Source of the DNA: Pseudo-nitzschia pungens
Lineage: Eukaryota > Bacillariophyta > Bacillariophyceae > Bacillariales > Bacillariaceae
Length of the DNA stretch: 64,000 nt
Assembly (NCBI GenBank): GCA_037355855.1
Contig: CM074766.1
Span: forward strand, 3,844,001-3,908,000
Reading direction: 5' to 3'
The notes beneath the pieces are model-generated. The model did not search any database and was not told the origin of the DNA. It saw only the letters and a program-made list of their open reading frames with translations. Shown here one piece after another: positions 1 to 9,593 of this stretch. Numbering within the stretch: position 1 is the first letter of the stretch; every line of letters begins with the position of its first letter. Made by a program: the position numbers and the translations under genes.

Positions 1-933
1 GGTGCCGACGATGACGACGATTCGAGCGATGACGAAGACAAGGACCGAAAGGAAAAGAAAGGTAATCCTCCCGTCGGGGCCAAGGGCAACGATGACCGAA
101 AAACCAACAATTCTTTCGAGGCTCGTGGTGCCGACGATTTGAGCGAGGACGATGATTCGAGCGAAGACGACGATGCCAAAGCCAACGACAGGGGTGGGGA
201 AGACGACGAGCCTAAAGCGAACGAAGCCACAAACCAAAACAAAGCCATCGGGGCTGTGGAGGACGACGTTCCTAAAGCGAACGAAGCCACAAACCAAAAC
301 AAAGCCATCGGGGCTGTGGAGGACGACGTTCCTAAAGCGAACGAAGCCACAAACCCAAAAAAAACCAAAAAAATTGACTATGACAATAACGAGGTACGGA
401 TTGAACGCAGGCTCGGCCGCAAACAAAGTACACAGCCAAAAAATGCCAAGAACATGAAAGACAAAGGCGTTAGAGGAAAACTAACAACGGTTGCAAAAAA
501 CGTAAAAGAACTTCAGTTTTGCAGCACCTATGGAGATAGGAAAAAGCAAAAAGAAAGTCCCGGCTTTATTAACTTTTTGGGTTCCTACGACGACATCATT
601 CCAAGAACAAGTGCTAAATCAAATTTTGAGTCCGATTGGGACTATCAGAGAAAGAAAGGACCAAAACTCACATTTCTTGTCGATCCCGCGTTTGACCTAT
701 ATAGAAAAAAAATTGGTGATCAATTAATCAGTGCTGGCAATTGGTTTAAGGATAACAAATGTAAAGAGACAGGACCATATCACACACAAACTGTGGAAGA
801 TTATTTCGATAGGAATTTCGGTGATGCTGCGCCGGCAACAAATGGGAAATTCAAACGTGATGACATCAAGAGTGTGTCCCCCTCTGAAATAGAAAAGTGG
901 ACGGAGAAACATGCCATACCCCGGGTCTACTAG
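1..933 (+). pseudogene. 5' part of an unrecognised charged host gene, cut off by Gypsy-A copy 1
   Basis: The frame starting at base 1 is open from the window edge, so the true start lies upstream. The first ATG in view is well inside the coding frame. The product is very rich in Asp, Glu, Lys and Asn, with acidic runs and an in-frame 20-residue repeat in the first 120 codons. A more ordinary globular-looking stretch follows at about 540-900. I do not recognise a family. The native frame ends at base 911, where the LTR of Gypsy-A begins. Read-through into the LTR adds seven foreign residues and a TAG stop at 931-933. The downstream half continues in the same frame at 6764 after the element and one copy of the AAACA duplication are removed. 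Coding status is supported by this frame continuity. Function is unknown, and a protein of another mobile element is not excluded. Confidence 0.7.
209..355 (+). repeat. In-frame 60-bp tandem repeat, about 2.5 copies
   Basis: A 60-base unit is repeated almost perfectly at 241-300 and 301-355, with a partial older copy from 209. The period is a multiple of three. Each unit therefore adds 20 residues, with the core PKANEATNQNKAIGAVEDD, to the interrupted acidic gene. Confidence 0.9.
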
Positions 934-1100
934 TGATTAGAATAGTAGTGATATGCAAATTGTGAGCTCTATTGGTTAGTCTATTTGCTACAGTTCTAAG
1001 AGCCTTCCGAATCAGCGATTCTGTCGACTCGCCGATTGTTTTTATCCTTATCCTTAATCCAGTCCCGAGTAGACTCGTGACTGTATTCCGGTGCACGGCA
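912..1100 (-). repeat. 3' LTR of Gypsy-A copy 1
   Basis: 189 bp, TG...CA ends with TGCC/GGCA terminal inverted repeats. I see no difference from the other LTR of this copy. It is flanked on the left by the AAACA duplication. Confidence 0.96.
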
Positions 1101-1124
1101 TGCTCCTCCATGGTACTGTAACAA

Positions 1125-4100
1125 TTACTTCTCTGGTTCAGGGCTATCCCTGCAATAATAGGGATGGACTCTCCTGATGTTAACCCGGTCAGTTACAAAA
1201 GGAGCAGTTTCAATAGTTACAGTTCCATTATCATGGGCCTTGAGCACCTTGTAAGGTCCTTGCCGTGGGAAGGATAGTTTTGGGATAATGCCCTTCCTTT
1301 CCAGGGTGACATAGTCTCCTTCTTTATAGACATGGGGGATCCTTTTCTGGTTTTCCCTGATGTTGCTCTTGTGGATGCTTTTCTGCTTCCTTGCTTGGAT
1401 TGTTTCCCAATCCACTGGGAAGTTCACCGGCATGAACATGTCTCGACCAAACACCAGTTGCGCTGGGGAGTACCCCAGGGTAGTGTGGATGGCGCTTCTG
1501 ATAGCATATGCTGCCTTGGTGGTGAATTCTTCAAAAGGGTCCTCCTCGTGGAGGTCCCTGTTTTCCAGGTTGAAGGACAACAGACAGTCCTTTAATACCT
1601 GATGGATCCTTTCCAACACCGAGTTGGATTGTGGGTTCCAAGCTCCACTGGGCTTTCTTTTCATCCCCATGTTCTCGCAGAGCTCTTGGAACTCTGCTTT
1701 GAACTCACTCCCGCCATCAAAGCCAATTTCCTTTGGGCGCGGATACCTTGCCAGCCAGGTGCTGTCCAACAATCGTTGAGTTTCTGCTGCATTTGGGGAG
1801 TCCTTCAGGTGAGCCAGTTCAAACCATCCGGTCACTGGGTCCACCATGGTGAGGACATGGATTTGGTAGTCTTTACCATTTTTGTTGTGGACAGTTGCGG
1901 GTCCCCAGAGGTCCACATTGACCCTCTGCCATTTGGTGACCTCAGCTGCTTTTTCCGGTAGTAGTCCATACTTCTTCCGGCCACTCTTCTTAAACATCTG
2001 ACACGTGTGGCAGTGCTTACAAAGGTCCTGGACGTCCTTCCGTAGGCCTTTCCAGGTGAACACTGAGCGTATGCTCTGTTCCATTCTCTTTTCTCCGGGA
2101 TGGACCAACATGCTGTGGTACCATTCCATAACTCTATCCTTGAGTTTATCGGGAATCAGAATCTTTCCTTCTTTATGGATTAGGTTGTAACCTTCCACCA
2201 TTTTGGTGGTCAGTCGGTTGTCTTTTTCCAGAGCACTCATGATTCCTGTGTCCTTTTGCTGGTAGAACTGAATCATGTCCGGGGCAAGTGGGAATGCACT
2301 ATTGCCCTGGAATTCTTCCGGAGCTTCTTCTCCAAGTGGGAATAGGAGTTGCCGGAGGTGCTCTTCCTCATCCGCGTAGGTGAGGGGCTTATTCGGTGGT
2401 AGCCATTCCACTGTGTCCGCTGGATCATCAGTGATATCCAGTCGGGACAGTGCATCTGCTGCATCGTTGTCTTTGCCAGCAACGTGCTTGACTACGGGGT
2501 GGAACTCCTCCATGAGGAGTCTCCATCGGACCATCCTTTGGGTGGGCATCTGCTGATACAGTAGGTTTAGGTGGTCTGTGTGAATAATCACATCTTGTCC
2601 TCGTAGGATTCCTTCAAACGCTTTTAGCCCTTCTACTATGCCCAGGAGTTCTTTCTCTCCAACCGTGTAGTTGAGCTGCGCAGAGTTCAGCTTCCGGGTG
2701 TAGAAACCAAGGGGCTTGCCATCTTGGCATACAGTTGCTCCCAGTTGCCTGTCGCTGGCGTCTGAGTAGAGATGAAATGGTTTCGTAAAGTCTGGGAATG
2801 CAAGCTTTGCTTCATCTGCGAGCATCCTTTTCGCCTCCATGAAAGCTTTCTGCTCTGCTGGACCCCAGTACCAATTCATTTTGCCCTTTTTCCCTGCGAG
2901 TTTGTTCAGAGGGGCTAGGATGTGGGAGCGGCGCTTCCACATGTCCCGGTAGAAATTTACCATTCCAAGGAACATCTTGAGTTGCTTGGTGTTCTTGGGG
3001 GCTTCCAGGCGCTTCATCGCCTCCAGCTTCTTCGGCTGGGGCTGAATGCCCTCTGTTGTTAACAGAAATCCCAGATATTCCACTTCTTTTTGCATGAAAA
3101 AGGATTTTCGTAGGTTGGCTCTGAAGCCAGCATCATCCAGTCTCTGTAGGACTGTGTCGATTTTGTTGAGGTGATCCTGTTCAGATTCTCCCTCCCGCTG
3201 AATGATCAGGATATCGTCGATATAGACCAGGACATAGTCCAGATCCCCTAGTAGGTTCATCATGACCGATTGGAAGATATCTGGAGCACAAGCAATCCCC
3301 ATTGCTAGTCTCTTGTAGGCATACTTTCCCCACGGCAGAATGGTGGAGCAGATTTTCTGGCTCTCTTTGCAGATGGGGATGGTGTAGTAACCTTGAGACA
3401 AGTCCAGCGCCGTAGCTGATTTGAACTTTTGGAGCCTTTGGATTGTTTCCCCTATTCGTGGCAGTGGGAATGGTTTTCGTTGGATGGCGGCGTTCATTTT
3501 CCGGAAGTCGGTGAGAACTCGGATATCGCCTGTTTTCTTTGGTTGACAGAACGTCGGGGATGCCCACGGTGAGTCATCATCGTGGGGGAGTTTCTCCAGG
3601 ACTCCAATATCACAGAGCCTGGTGATCTCCTTCCGGAGTGCTTGTTCAAAGGCATGGGGCACTGAATAGTACCTCTGCCTGACCGGTTTGACCCCTGGTT
3701 GGAGTTCAATGGACACCGGTTCTATATTCTTCAGTAGTCCCAGACCTCCTCCAAAGAGTGTCGGGAATTTCTTCAGTGTTTTCTTCAAGGCTTCCTTGGA
3801 TTCCGCAGTAATCTCTAGTTCGTTGACCATAGCGTCTATATCGACTTTGGAGTAGTCTGCGTCCAATATTTTGGCTTGCCTTTCTTCCTCTTGTTGGAGG
3901 ATTGGACTCTGTGTGTTGGCAAAGAATACTGCCTCACATTTGTCCGGGTTCGAGAGCTCCCCCATCCCCTTCATGGGAATAGAGTCACCCTGCCATTCTA
4001 TTGTTCGGGAGCTGTATTTTATGTCCAGTCCCAGTTGTGCCATTAGATCGGATCCTATAATCATGTCATAGGGTACTTCCTCATGGTGATGATACTCATC

Positions 4101-4400
4101 CACTTGGAAGGTCCACTTGATGGTCTTAGAGTTTGAAAATTCTATCAGCCTTAGTCCCACTGAAGCCGCAGACTTGGTTCTGAACTTGCCTCCGTACGTG
4201 TTGTAGGTGACAGATCTTTGGTCTCGGTTCGTAAGTTGACTTCGGTCGACAAATTGCCTTAGTATGATGGATTTGGAGCAGCCAGAGTCTAGTAGGCCCC
4301 GGAGCATCCTCCCCCTTCCCTTGTGGTCCAATACCTCCACACAGACGTCCGCAAACCTGTTGATGATGCGGGGTCCGGTGTGGATGGTATCAGAAGCCAT
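1125..4400 (-). CDS. pol: Gypsy-A copy 1 pol polyprotein (protease, RT, RNase H, integrase)
   Basis: A 1,091-residue polyprotein that would be cleaved into the replication enzymes of the retrotransposon. The aspartic protease has DSGC at residues 38-41. Reverse transcriptase carries YIDD at 393-396. RNase H has the SDASD motif around 547. The integrase zinc region (His-His-Cys-Cys) ends with CKHC-HTC near 794-800. The integrase acidic triad is D near 829, D near 895 (FDGGSEF) and E near 930 (VLERIH). The D-to-E offset is 35 positions, one shorter than in Gypsy-B. The ATG directly follows the TGA of gag in the same frame, so it is made either by re-initiation or by read-through of that stop. 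The ORF is undamaged. Confidence 0.95.
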   Translation of the reverse strand: MASDTIHTGPRIINRFADVCVEVLDHKGRGRMLRGLLDSGCSKSIILRQFVDRSQLTNRDQRSVTYNTYGGKFRTKSAASVGLRLIEFSNSKTIKWTFQVDEYHHHEEVPYDMIIGSDLMAQLGLDIKYSSRTIEWQGDSIPMKGMGELSNPDKCEAVFFANTQSPILQQEEERQAKILDADYSKVDIDAMVNELEITAESKEALKKTLKKFPTLFGGGLGLLKNIEPVSIELQPGVKPVRQRYYSVPHAFEQALRKEITRLCDIGVLEKLPHDDDSPWASPTFCQPKKTGDIRVLTDFRKMNAAIQRKPFPLPRIGETIQRLQKFKSATALDLSQGYYTIPICKESQKICSTILPWGKYAYKRLAMGIACAPDIFQSVMMNLLGDLDYVLVYIDDILIIQREGESEQDHLNKIDTVLQRLDDAGFRANLRKSFFMQKEVEYLGFLLTTEGIQPQPKKLEAMKRLEAPKNTKQLKMFLGMVNFYRDMWKRRSHILAPLNKLAGKKGKMNWYWGPAEQKAFMEAKRMLADEAKLAFPDFTKPFHLYSDASDRQLGATVCQDGKPLGFYTRKLNSAQLNYTVGEKELLGIVEGLKAFEGILRGQDVIIHTDHLNLLYQQMPTQRMVRWRLLMEEFHPVVKHVAGKDNDAADALSRLDITDDPADTVEWLPPNKPLTYADEEEHLRQLLFPLGEEAPEEFQGNSAFPLAPDMIQFYQQKDTGIMSALEKDNRLTTKMVEGYNLIHKEGKILIPDKLKDRVMEWYHSMLVHPGEKRMEQSIRSVFTWKGLRKDVQDLCKHCHTCQMFKKSGRKKYGLLPEKAAEVTKWQRVNVDLWGPATVHNKNGKDYQIHVLTMVDPVTGWFELAHLKDSPNAAETQRLLDSTWLARYPRPKEIGFDGGSEFKAEFQELCENMGMKRKPSGAWNPQSNSVLERIHQVLKDCLLSFNLENRDLHEEDPFEEFTTKAAYAIRSAIHTTLGYSPAQLVFGRDMFMPVNFPVDWETIQARKQKSIHKSNIRENQKRIPHVYKEGDYVTLERKGIIPKLSFPRQGPYKVLKAHDNGTVTIETAPFVTDRVNIRRVHPYYCRDSPEPEK

Positions 4401-5822
4401 TCAGTTGTGGGAACCTTTCTTTTTGAAGGTTTTCCTGTACTTTCTTCTGTACTCTTTGAGTTCTCGTTCGGAGATGTCGATCTCGTCATCGGAGACTTCA
4501 TGGTCAGCTTGGGCCGTGGCCAGTACATAAGAGTACTCGTGGTTGGAGAGGTTCCTTCCCCAGTGGGGTTTGGAGTGTTGCTCGTTGTCCGAGTCTTGTT
4601 CTTTTGTCACAAAGTGCTCCTTGAGCAGGTTGATGGTTTCCCGGTCGAACTTCCCCTTCTTGTGGGGACCACCGGTTAGTTTCCAGCATTTGCCGGCATG
4701 GACCTTGCCACAGGTCTTGCATAGCTGTTTGTTGCTGTTGTCCACAGGGCGCTTCTTTTTGCCAGGGGATTTCCCGTGGTGGGTTCCTCCCCCAGATGCG
4801 GCCTTGGGGGTCTTCTTGGGGCCACCGGTTTGTTTTTCGAGGTCCGCGATGCGTTTGCGGAGTTCATCCTCGTTCCGGATGGTGATTTCCAGGTTTTCGA
4901 GCTTGTCGATAGTGGTGTTAAAGGGGTGTTTGTAGACGTCCCAACTAATGTGCTCCAGTTTCTCGCGTTGGGAGTGGGTCATGTTGGCATCTAGGATTTC
5001 CTTCATGTCCTCTTCCGAGTAACTGGATGGTGCAGTGCCGTTTGCAGCGCCACTCTCCCAGAGGCAATCGGGTAGATAGCTCTGTAGCTCGGCCATACGG
5101 TTTGCCCATGAGCGAATACCGTGTTTCATGTCGATTTTCGTGTTCCGGATGAATCTCCGGAGCAGAATGTAGGATCGTTTGCCATTCATGTCATTGCCAA
5201 AGATTTTGAGCTTGAGGGCGTGCATACACTCCTCAATGATATCCTTTCTGTACTCCTGGGTTTGGTAGTACTGGATGAGGGTACTTGAGACCCTTTTCTT
5301 TGGGACCGGACCGTCGAGTGCGGTTGGTTCCGGTTCTTGTTCGGACGCCGCCGTAGCAGTCGTGTTGTCCTTCTCGGTTGGGGCGTTGGCGCCCTCCACC
5401 GCCTCTTTGGATTTGTCAGCGGGGGGTTCCTTAGGAGGTTCCTTAGGTTCCCGCATGGCAATCCTCTCGAGTTTTTGTTGGATCAGTTGGTTGTTGTGTA
5501 CCTTGTGTCCTGGTTCGGCATAATATGTCCGGCCCAAAACCATCTGGACAATAGAGAGTGCCTCGAGGGAGAGGATTCTCTGTAGGACATCCAGTTTCTG
5601 GTCTCCTTGGAGTTTCTCGTTGTTGACAATTTTCTGGTCAAAGTCTCGCTTCCAGATGATGAAGAGTTCCGGTCTTTCAGTGCCGGTGAGTACCTTCAGA
5701 TAGTCACTGAAGGCCACTCCCCCTTTCTCGGAGTCTATGCTCATCTTCACAGCGTTGGCGTCTTCCGGCCAATCCTCGCGAGTGAAGGTAAAGGGTTTCT
5801 GTTTGGTTCCTTTGGACGCCAT
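4401..5822 (-). CDS. gag: Gypsy-A copy 1 Gag
   Basis: A 473-residue structural protein expected to form the virus-like particle and package the element RNA. The N-terminal two thirds is capsid-like, with a variable Pro/Glu/Ala/Lys-rich linker around residues 125-175. A compact zinc knuckle C-x2-C-x3-H-x3-C (CKTCGKVHAGKC) lies near residues 366-378, in a Gly/Lys-rich basic stretch. The C-terminus is basic. The start is the ATG in GCCATGG context just after the ~750-base leader. The TGA stop at 4401-4403 is followed immediately by the pol ATG. It is nearly identical to copy 3 and clearly diverged from copy 2 in the first ~345 residues. Confidence 0.92.
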   Translation of the reverse strand: MASKGTKQKPFTFTREDWPEDANAVKMSIDSEKGGVAFSDYLKVLTGTERPELFIIWKRDFDQKIVNNEKLQGDQKLDVLQRILSLEALSIVQMVLGRTYYAEPGHKVHNNQLIQQKLERIAMREPKEPPKEPPADKSKEAVEGANAPTEKDNTTATAASEQEPEPTALDGPVPKKRVSSTLIQYYQTQEYRKDIIEECMHALKLKIFGNDMNGKRSYILLRRFIRNTKIDMKHGIRSWANRMAELQSYLPDCLWESGAANGTAPSSYSEEDMKEILDANMTHSQREKLEHISWDVYKHPFNTTIDKLENLEITIRNEDELRKRIADLEKQTGGPKKTPKAASGGGTHHGKSPGKKKRPVDNSNKQLCKTCGKVHAGKCWKLTGGPHKKGKFDRETINLLKEHFVTKEQDSDNEQHSKPHWGRNLSNHEYSYVLATAQADHEVSDDEIDISERELKEYRRKYRKTFKKKGSHN

Positions 5823-6555
5823 GGTTAATCAGTTTTATTTAGTTAATTTAGTTACTTTAGTCTGTTATCTGCTAATCTGTTAATTTCAGTGTGGAAGTGA
5901 GCAAAAGTGGTTGCTCCAGATTTTGCAGTTTTTGCTACTAAATTTGGTTTCCACGCGATAACTCGTGTTGTAACTGATTTTGCTCTCATCCATCTTGGTG
6001 GTGGGAGTTGTTTCTCTCTTTAGCTCCCGGGAATCCTGTGGTTCTCCGGAGTTGTTTCTGTTTTTATTTTGTGGGATTCGATTCCCGTGGTTCTCCGGCG
6101 TTGCTTCTCTGTTAAGCGGTCACCGGGCCGGTCCCACTTCCCGTTTCCCGTGGGATTAGTGGTGTTCGGGTATTTATCATATACCTTTCCGGATATCCGT
6201 ATATTTCGGTTGTGGTTGGCATCCCCTCTTCGGTCTGTCCATCCCCTCGGTGTTGGTCCAATTAGTCCATTCACTGATTTATGTGTCACTTTTTCGGCAC
6301 ATGTTTTCGTATTTTTCGATTATTTCTGTTGTCGACCATGGTCCTGTTTAGGTCCTTAGGTGTCTCTGTTGCTGCAGTTGCTCCTTGTAATGGAGCCAAC
6401 TGTTGCTGGGGTTGGTCTTCCTTAGTGCTGCAGACACCGGATGTCCTTTCCCCTGTTTGCTTCTATGCGCCTCCATTTTTCGGCAGTTTCTTCGGTCCCG
6501 TCGGTTTGCCGACCGATCGGTCCCTTCTCTTGCTCATGGTCATCAGCGCTCAGCT
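5823..6555 (-). other. Untranslated leader of Gypsy-A copy 1
   Basis: Transcribed leader between primer-site region and gag. It holds no convincing ORF. Two imperfect ~70-bp repeats built on TGGTTCTCCGG lie at about 6010-6110. They are also present in copies 2 and 3, so they may be an RNA structure or packaging signal. That role is inference. Confidence 0.6.
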
Positions 6556-6569
6556 TGATTTTAAAATCA
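6556..6569 (-). promoter_or_regulatory. Perfect 14-bp palindrome abutting the 5' LTR (primer-site position)
   Basis: TGATTTTAAAATCA directly follows the 5' LTR, where the minus-strand primer site of an LTR element normally lies. It is not the usual initiator-Met tRNA complement. The same sequence is present in copies 2 (35569-35582) and 3 (60267-60280). Confidence 0.55.
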
Positions 6570-6758
6570 TGCCATACCCCGGGTCTACTAGTGATTAGAA
6601 TAGTAGTGATATGCAAATTGTGAGCTCTATTGGTTAGTCTATTTGCTACAGTTCTAAGAGCCTTCCGAATCAGCGATTCTGTCGACTCGCCGATTGTTTT
6701 TATCCTTATCCTTAATCCAGTCCCGAGTAGACTCGTGACTGTATTCCGGTGCACGGCA
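6570..6758 (-). repeat. 5' LTR of Gypsy-A copy 1
   Basis: 189 bp, appears identical to 912-1100, followed by the AAACA target duplication at 6759-6763. It should hold the element promoter on the minus strand. Confidence 0.96.
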
Positions 6759-6763
6759 AAACA

Positions 6764-7166
6764 GATGGAAGATATCGTTCAGGAGGAGACTAAAGCTATG
6801 ACAACAGAAGAAAAAGGGTTGTTCCGTCGCTCGGTGAATGCTGTGATGGGCGAGCAGCAACGCTACAAGAAGAAAGGGAATGGTGCGATCCGTGAAGGAA
6901 AGAAAAATTGTTTCGTAGTCGCCCACGAGAACGTCAACCAGAAAAGAAGGGGGGACGAGAAGAAGAAATTAGCAAGCCTCAGTAATAGTGTTCAAAACAA
7001 GGAACAGGAGACTGAACAAGACAGAGTGAAAAAGAAGAAAAGGAAAAAAAAGGGGAAGAGGATACAGAACTCAACGTCCAACCTTCCACCTCATATGAAG
7101 AAGCATCCTCCACCAGGTCCACCGAAGCCAGAGAAAAAGCCTCCAGCAGGGGCACAACAGAAGTAG
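6764..7166 (+). pseudogene. 3' part of the interrupted charged host gene
   Basis: Joining base 911 to base 6764, which removes the element and one AAACA, gives a CAG codon across the junction. The frame then stays open to a TAG at 7164-7166. The restored frame covers at least 438 codons in this window. This half is highly basic. It has a Lys/Arg-rich run around 7030-7060 and a Pro/Lys-rich tail. No family is recognised. The exact frame match across the insertion is good evidence that both halves were one gene before the transposon landed. Confidence 0.75.
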
Positions 7167-7319
7167 GAGTCTGCAAAATTTGGTACACCCAACAAGAAAA
7201 GGAAGACAACGGGCGTGTAATGGAATATTATAAAAGATAGTATAATGTGATTTGGTAATTTTATCTAATAAATTGTGAATAATTTGTAATGTTTGAATAC
7301 TTCTTTTTGAATACTTTAA
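7167..7319. other. AT-rich spacer with a piece of the second satellite
   Basis: The 22 bases at 7292-7313 also occur in units of the satellite at 12160-13215. No gene seen. Confidence 0.5.
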
Positions 7320-8115
7320 ATAATGGTGAGTATATGCATCAATTAGAATACTAAAAGGGTATAAAGTTGCTACCAATTATATTTCGGATGTAAGTTCTGA
7401 TTTCTGAGAGAAATTCTGGGTACACTAAATTACAGCATAGAATGTGCAAATTTCCTGTGGATGGGTGAAATTGTCCTAGATTATTTGTGTTCCGCACGGA
7501 ATAATGGTGAGTATATGCATCAATTAGAATACTAAAAGGGTATAAAGTTGCTACCAATTATATTTCGGATGTAAGTTCTGATTTCTTAGAGAAATTCTGG
7601 GTACACAAAATTACAGCACAGAATGTGCAAATTTCCTGTGGATGGGTGAAATTGTCCTAGATTATTTGTGTTCCGCACTGAATAATGGTCAGTATATGCA
7701 TCTATTAGAATACTAAAAGGGTATAAAGTTGCTACCAATTATATTTCGGATGTAAGTTCTGATTTCTTAGAGAAATTCTGGGAACACAAAATTACAGCAC
7801 AGAATGTGCAAATTTCCTGTGGATGGGTGAAATTGTCCTAGATTATTTGTGTTCCGCACTGACTAATGGTCAGTATATGCATCAATTAGAATACTAAAAG
7901 GGTATAAAGTTGCTACCAATTATATTTCGGATGTAAGTTCTGATTTCTTAGAGAAATTCTGGGTACACAAAATTACAGCACAGAATGTGCATATTTCCTG
8001 TGCATGGGTGAAATTGTCCTAGATTATTTGTGTTCTGCACTGAATAATGGTCAGTATATGCATCTATTAGAATACTAAAAGGGTATAAAGTTGCTGCAAC
8101 TTATATTTTGGATGT
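7320..8115. repeat. Satellite 1: ~181-bp tandem array, about 4.3 copies
   Basis: Units start near 7323, 7504, 7685, 7865 and 8046, spaced 180-181 bp. They are nearly identical except for the last, partial, copy. The unit is AT-rich and has no lasting reading frame. The period is the same as satellite 2, although the unit sequence differs. Confidence 0.95.
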
Positions 8116-8403
8116 GACACTTGCTTTGTAAAAAAAATCCTCGGTTGACCAAAATCCACCCCAAAATATGCTTCTTTTTTCCGGAACGGGCATCATACTG
8201 ACCAATGTTTTCTTGTCTTAGAGTGTTAAAAATGCATGGTAACACAAGTGGCTATATAAGATAATGGTGATTGTTTGGTTACTGGTATCATGTCCAAGAA
8301 TATAAAATAGAATAAAGCAGGATGAAAAATCTGACAAAAAAAATAGTAATCTAGCCCATTGGCAAAGAAAAATATAATTCTTGTGAAGGATTCCATCCTG
8401 CCA
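8116..8403. other. AT-rich spacer, nothing recognised
   Basis: No coding, RNA or repeat signal that I can support. It ends at the left inverted terminus described at 8404. Confidence 0.4.
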
Positions 8404-8422
8404 CGTCCGAAAACTGGTTCGC
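8404..8422 (+). repeat. Left terminal inverted repeat with subterminal TCGCGAC copies
   Basis: 19 bp matching the reverse complement of 14857-14875 and 17544-17562. TCGCGAC-type motifs recur four or five times at 8429-8475. Confidence 0.85.
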
Positions 8423-8811
8423 AACCCATCGCGACCAATCGCGACCGGATCGCGACCCAATCGCGACTTGTCTAAAAAAAACGCGACCCCAATTTTTTAT
8501 TTCACAACCTTTTTTCCATTATTCTCCACTTTTTTCCATTATTCTCAACCACATTTCTCCCTTTTCTCAACTCCCCCAACGTGTCGACGGAAATGTTCTG
8601 TTCTAGACCCTGACATTCAGTCCCTCTTCACATTTTCATTCCATTTTACACATTTGACACACTTGACTCAACACAACAAATAATTTTTAATTAATCCAAT
8701 TTACTTCAATCACACCAAAGTGTTTCGTCACGCACCTTTGTCAACTTTTTTTTTCAGTGGTGTCACATCACATACCGGGACATCGCACCATCACAAAAAC
8801 ACACACCACCA

Positions 8812-9593
8812 TGCCGAAAGCTTCCTCCGACCCAAGGCACTTTGCCAATGAGCCCAGAATACCCAAGACATTCCAATGTCGCAACTGCATTGCCTCCGGA
8901 AGAAGAAGAAAATCAAAATCCTTCAAGGGATACAAACAAGAATCGAGCCACTTTCACACCTACCGATATGTATCTCAAGGCCTCTCCAGGCATCTCTATT
9001 CCAACAGTGATTGCCGAACTTATTATGTTAAGAACGATCTTATGGATTTTATTTCTTCTGCGAAAGCCGAAGTCACCCTCCCTTTGGTCCGACACACACC
9101 ATCACAGTATGGACTGACAATGACACTAGGCAGCAAGCAGCAACACGTCGATAATACAGGGGGGACAGCAAGCAGCAGCAACGCGTCGATAATACAGGGG
9201 GGGGACAGCAAGCAGCAGCAACGCGTCGATAATACAGGGGGGACAGCAAGCAGCAAGCAGCAACGCGTCGATAATACAGGGGGGACAGCAAGCAGCAGCA
9301 ACGCGTCGATAATACAGGGGGGGACAGCAAGCAGCAAGCAGCAACACATCGATAATACAGGGGGGACAGCAAGCAGCAGAAACGCGTCGATTATAAAGGG
9401 GGGGACAGCAAGCAGCAAGCAGCAATGCGTCGATAATACAAACGCGTCGATAATACAGGGGGGGACAGCAAGCAGCAGCAACGCGTCAATAATACAGGGG
9501 GGGGACAGCAAGCAGCAGCAACGCGTCGATAATACAAGGGGGGGGACAGCAAGCAGCAGCAACGCGTCGATAATACAAACAGCAACGCGTTGA
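8812..9593 (+). pseudogene. N-terminal fragment of an unknown zinc-finger-like protein running into a minisatellite
   Basis: The ATG at 8812 sits in ACCACCATG context, ~400 bp inside the left terminus. About 105 residues look coding. They contain a basic stretch and a possible zinc-binding pattern: CRNC near residue 23, then LSRHLYSNSDC some 40 residues later (C-x2-C ... H-x6-C). From about 9128 the frame is only minisatellite translation, rich in Ser, Gln, Asn and Gly, and stops at 9593. I read it as the start of a transposon gene whose body has been replaced by the tandem array. A genuine low-complexity protein is less likely. No function is assigned. Confidence 0.4.

Larger units (their letters stand above)
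912..6758 (-). mobile_element. Gypsy-A copy 1: complete Ty3/gypsy LTR retrotransposon
   Basis: The element is 5,847 bp, on the minus strand. It has two 189-bp LTRs (912-1100 and 6570-6758) that look identical by eye and end in TGCC...GGCA. A perfect 5-bp target duplication AAACA lies at 907-911 and 6759-6763. From the 5' end it has a ~750-base leader, gag (4401-5822), then pol (1125-4400). Pol domains run protease, reverse transcriptase, RNase H, integrase, which is the Ty3/gypsy order. A short purine tract (GGAGGAGCA on the minus strand) adjoins the 3' LTR as polypurine tract. All ORFs are open, so the copy looks recent and possibly active. It splits a host reading frame. Confidence 0.97.

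Noticed and set aside
4401..4403. UGA reassigned to an amino acid in this genome
   Set aside because: The PP2A B'' gene ends in TGA at a natural C-terminus, and Gypsy-A copies keep a pol ATG right after the TGA. Local recoding or re-initiation is more economical.
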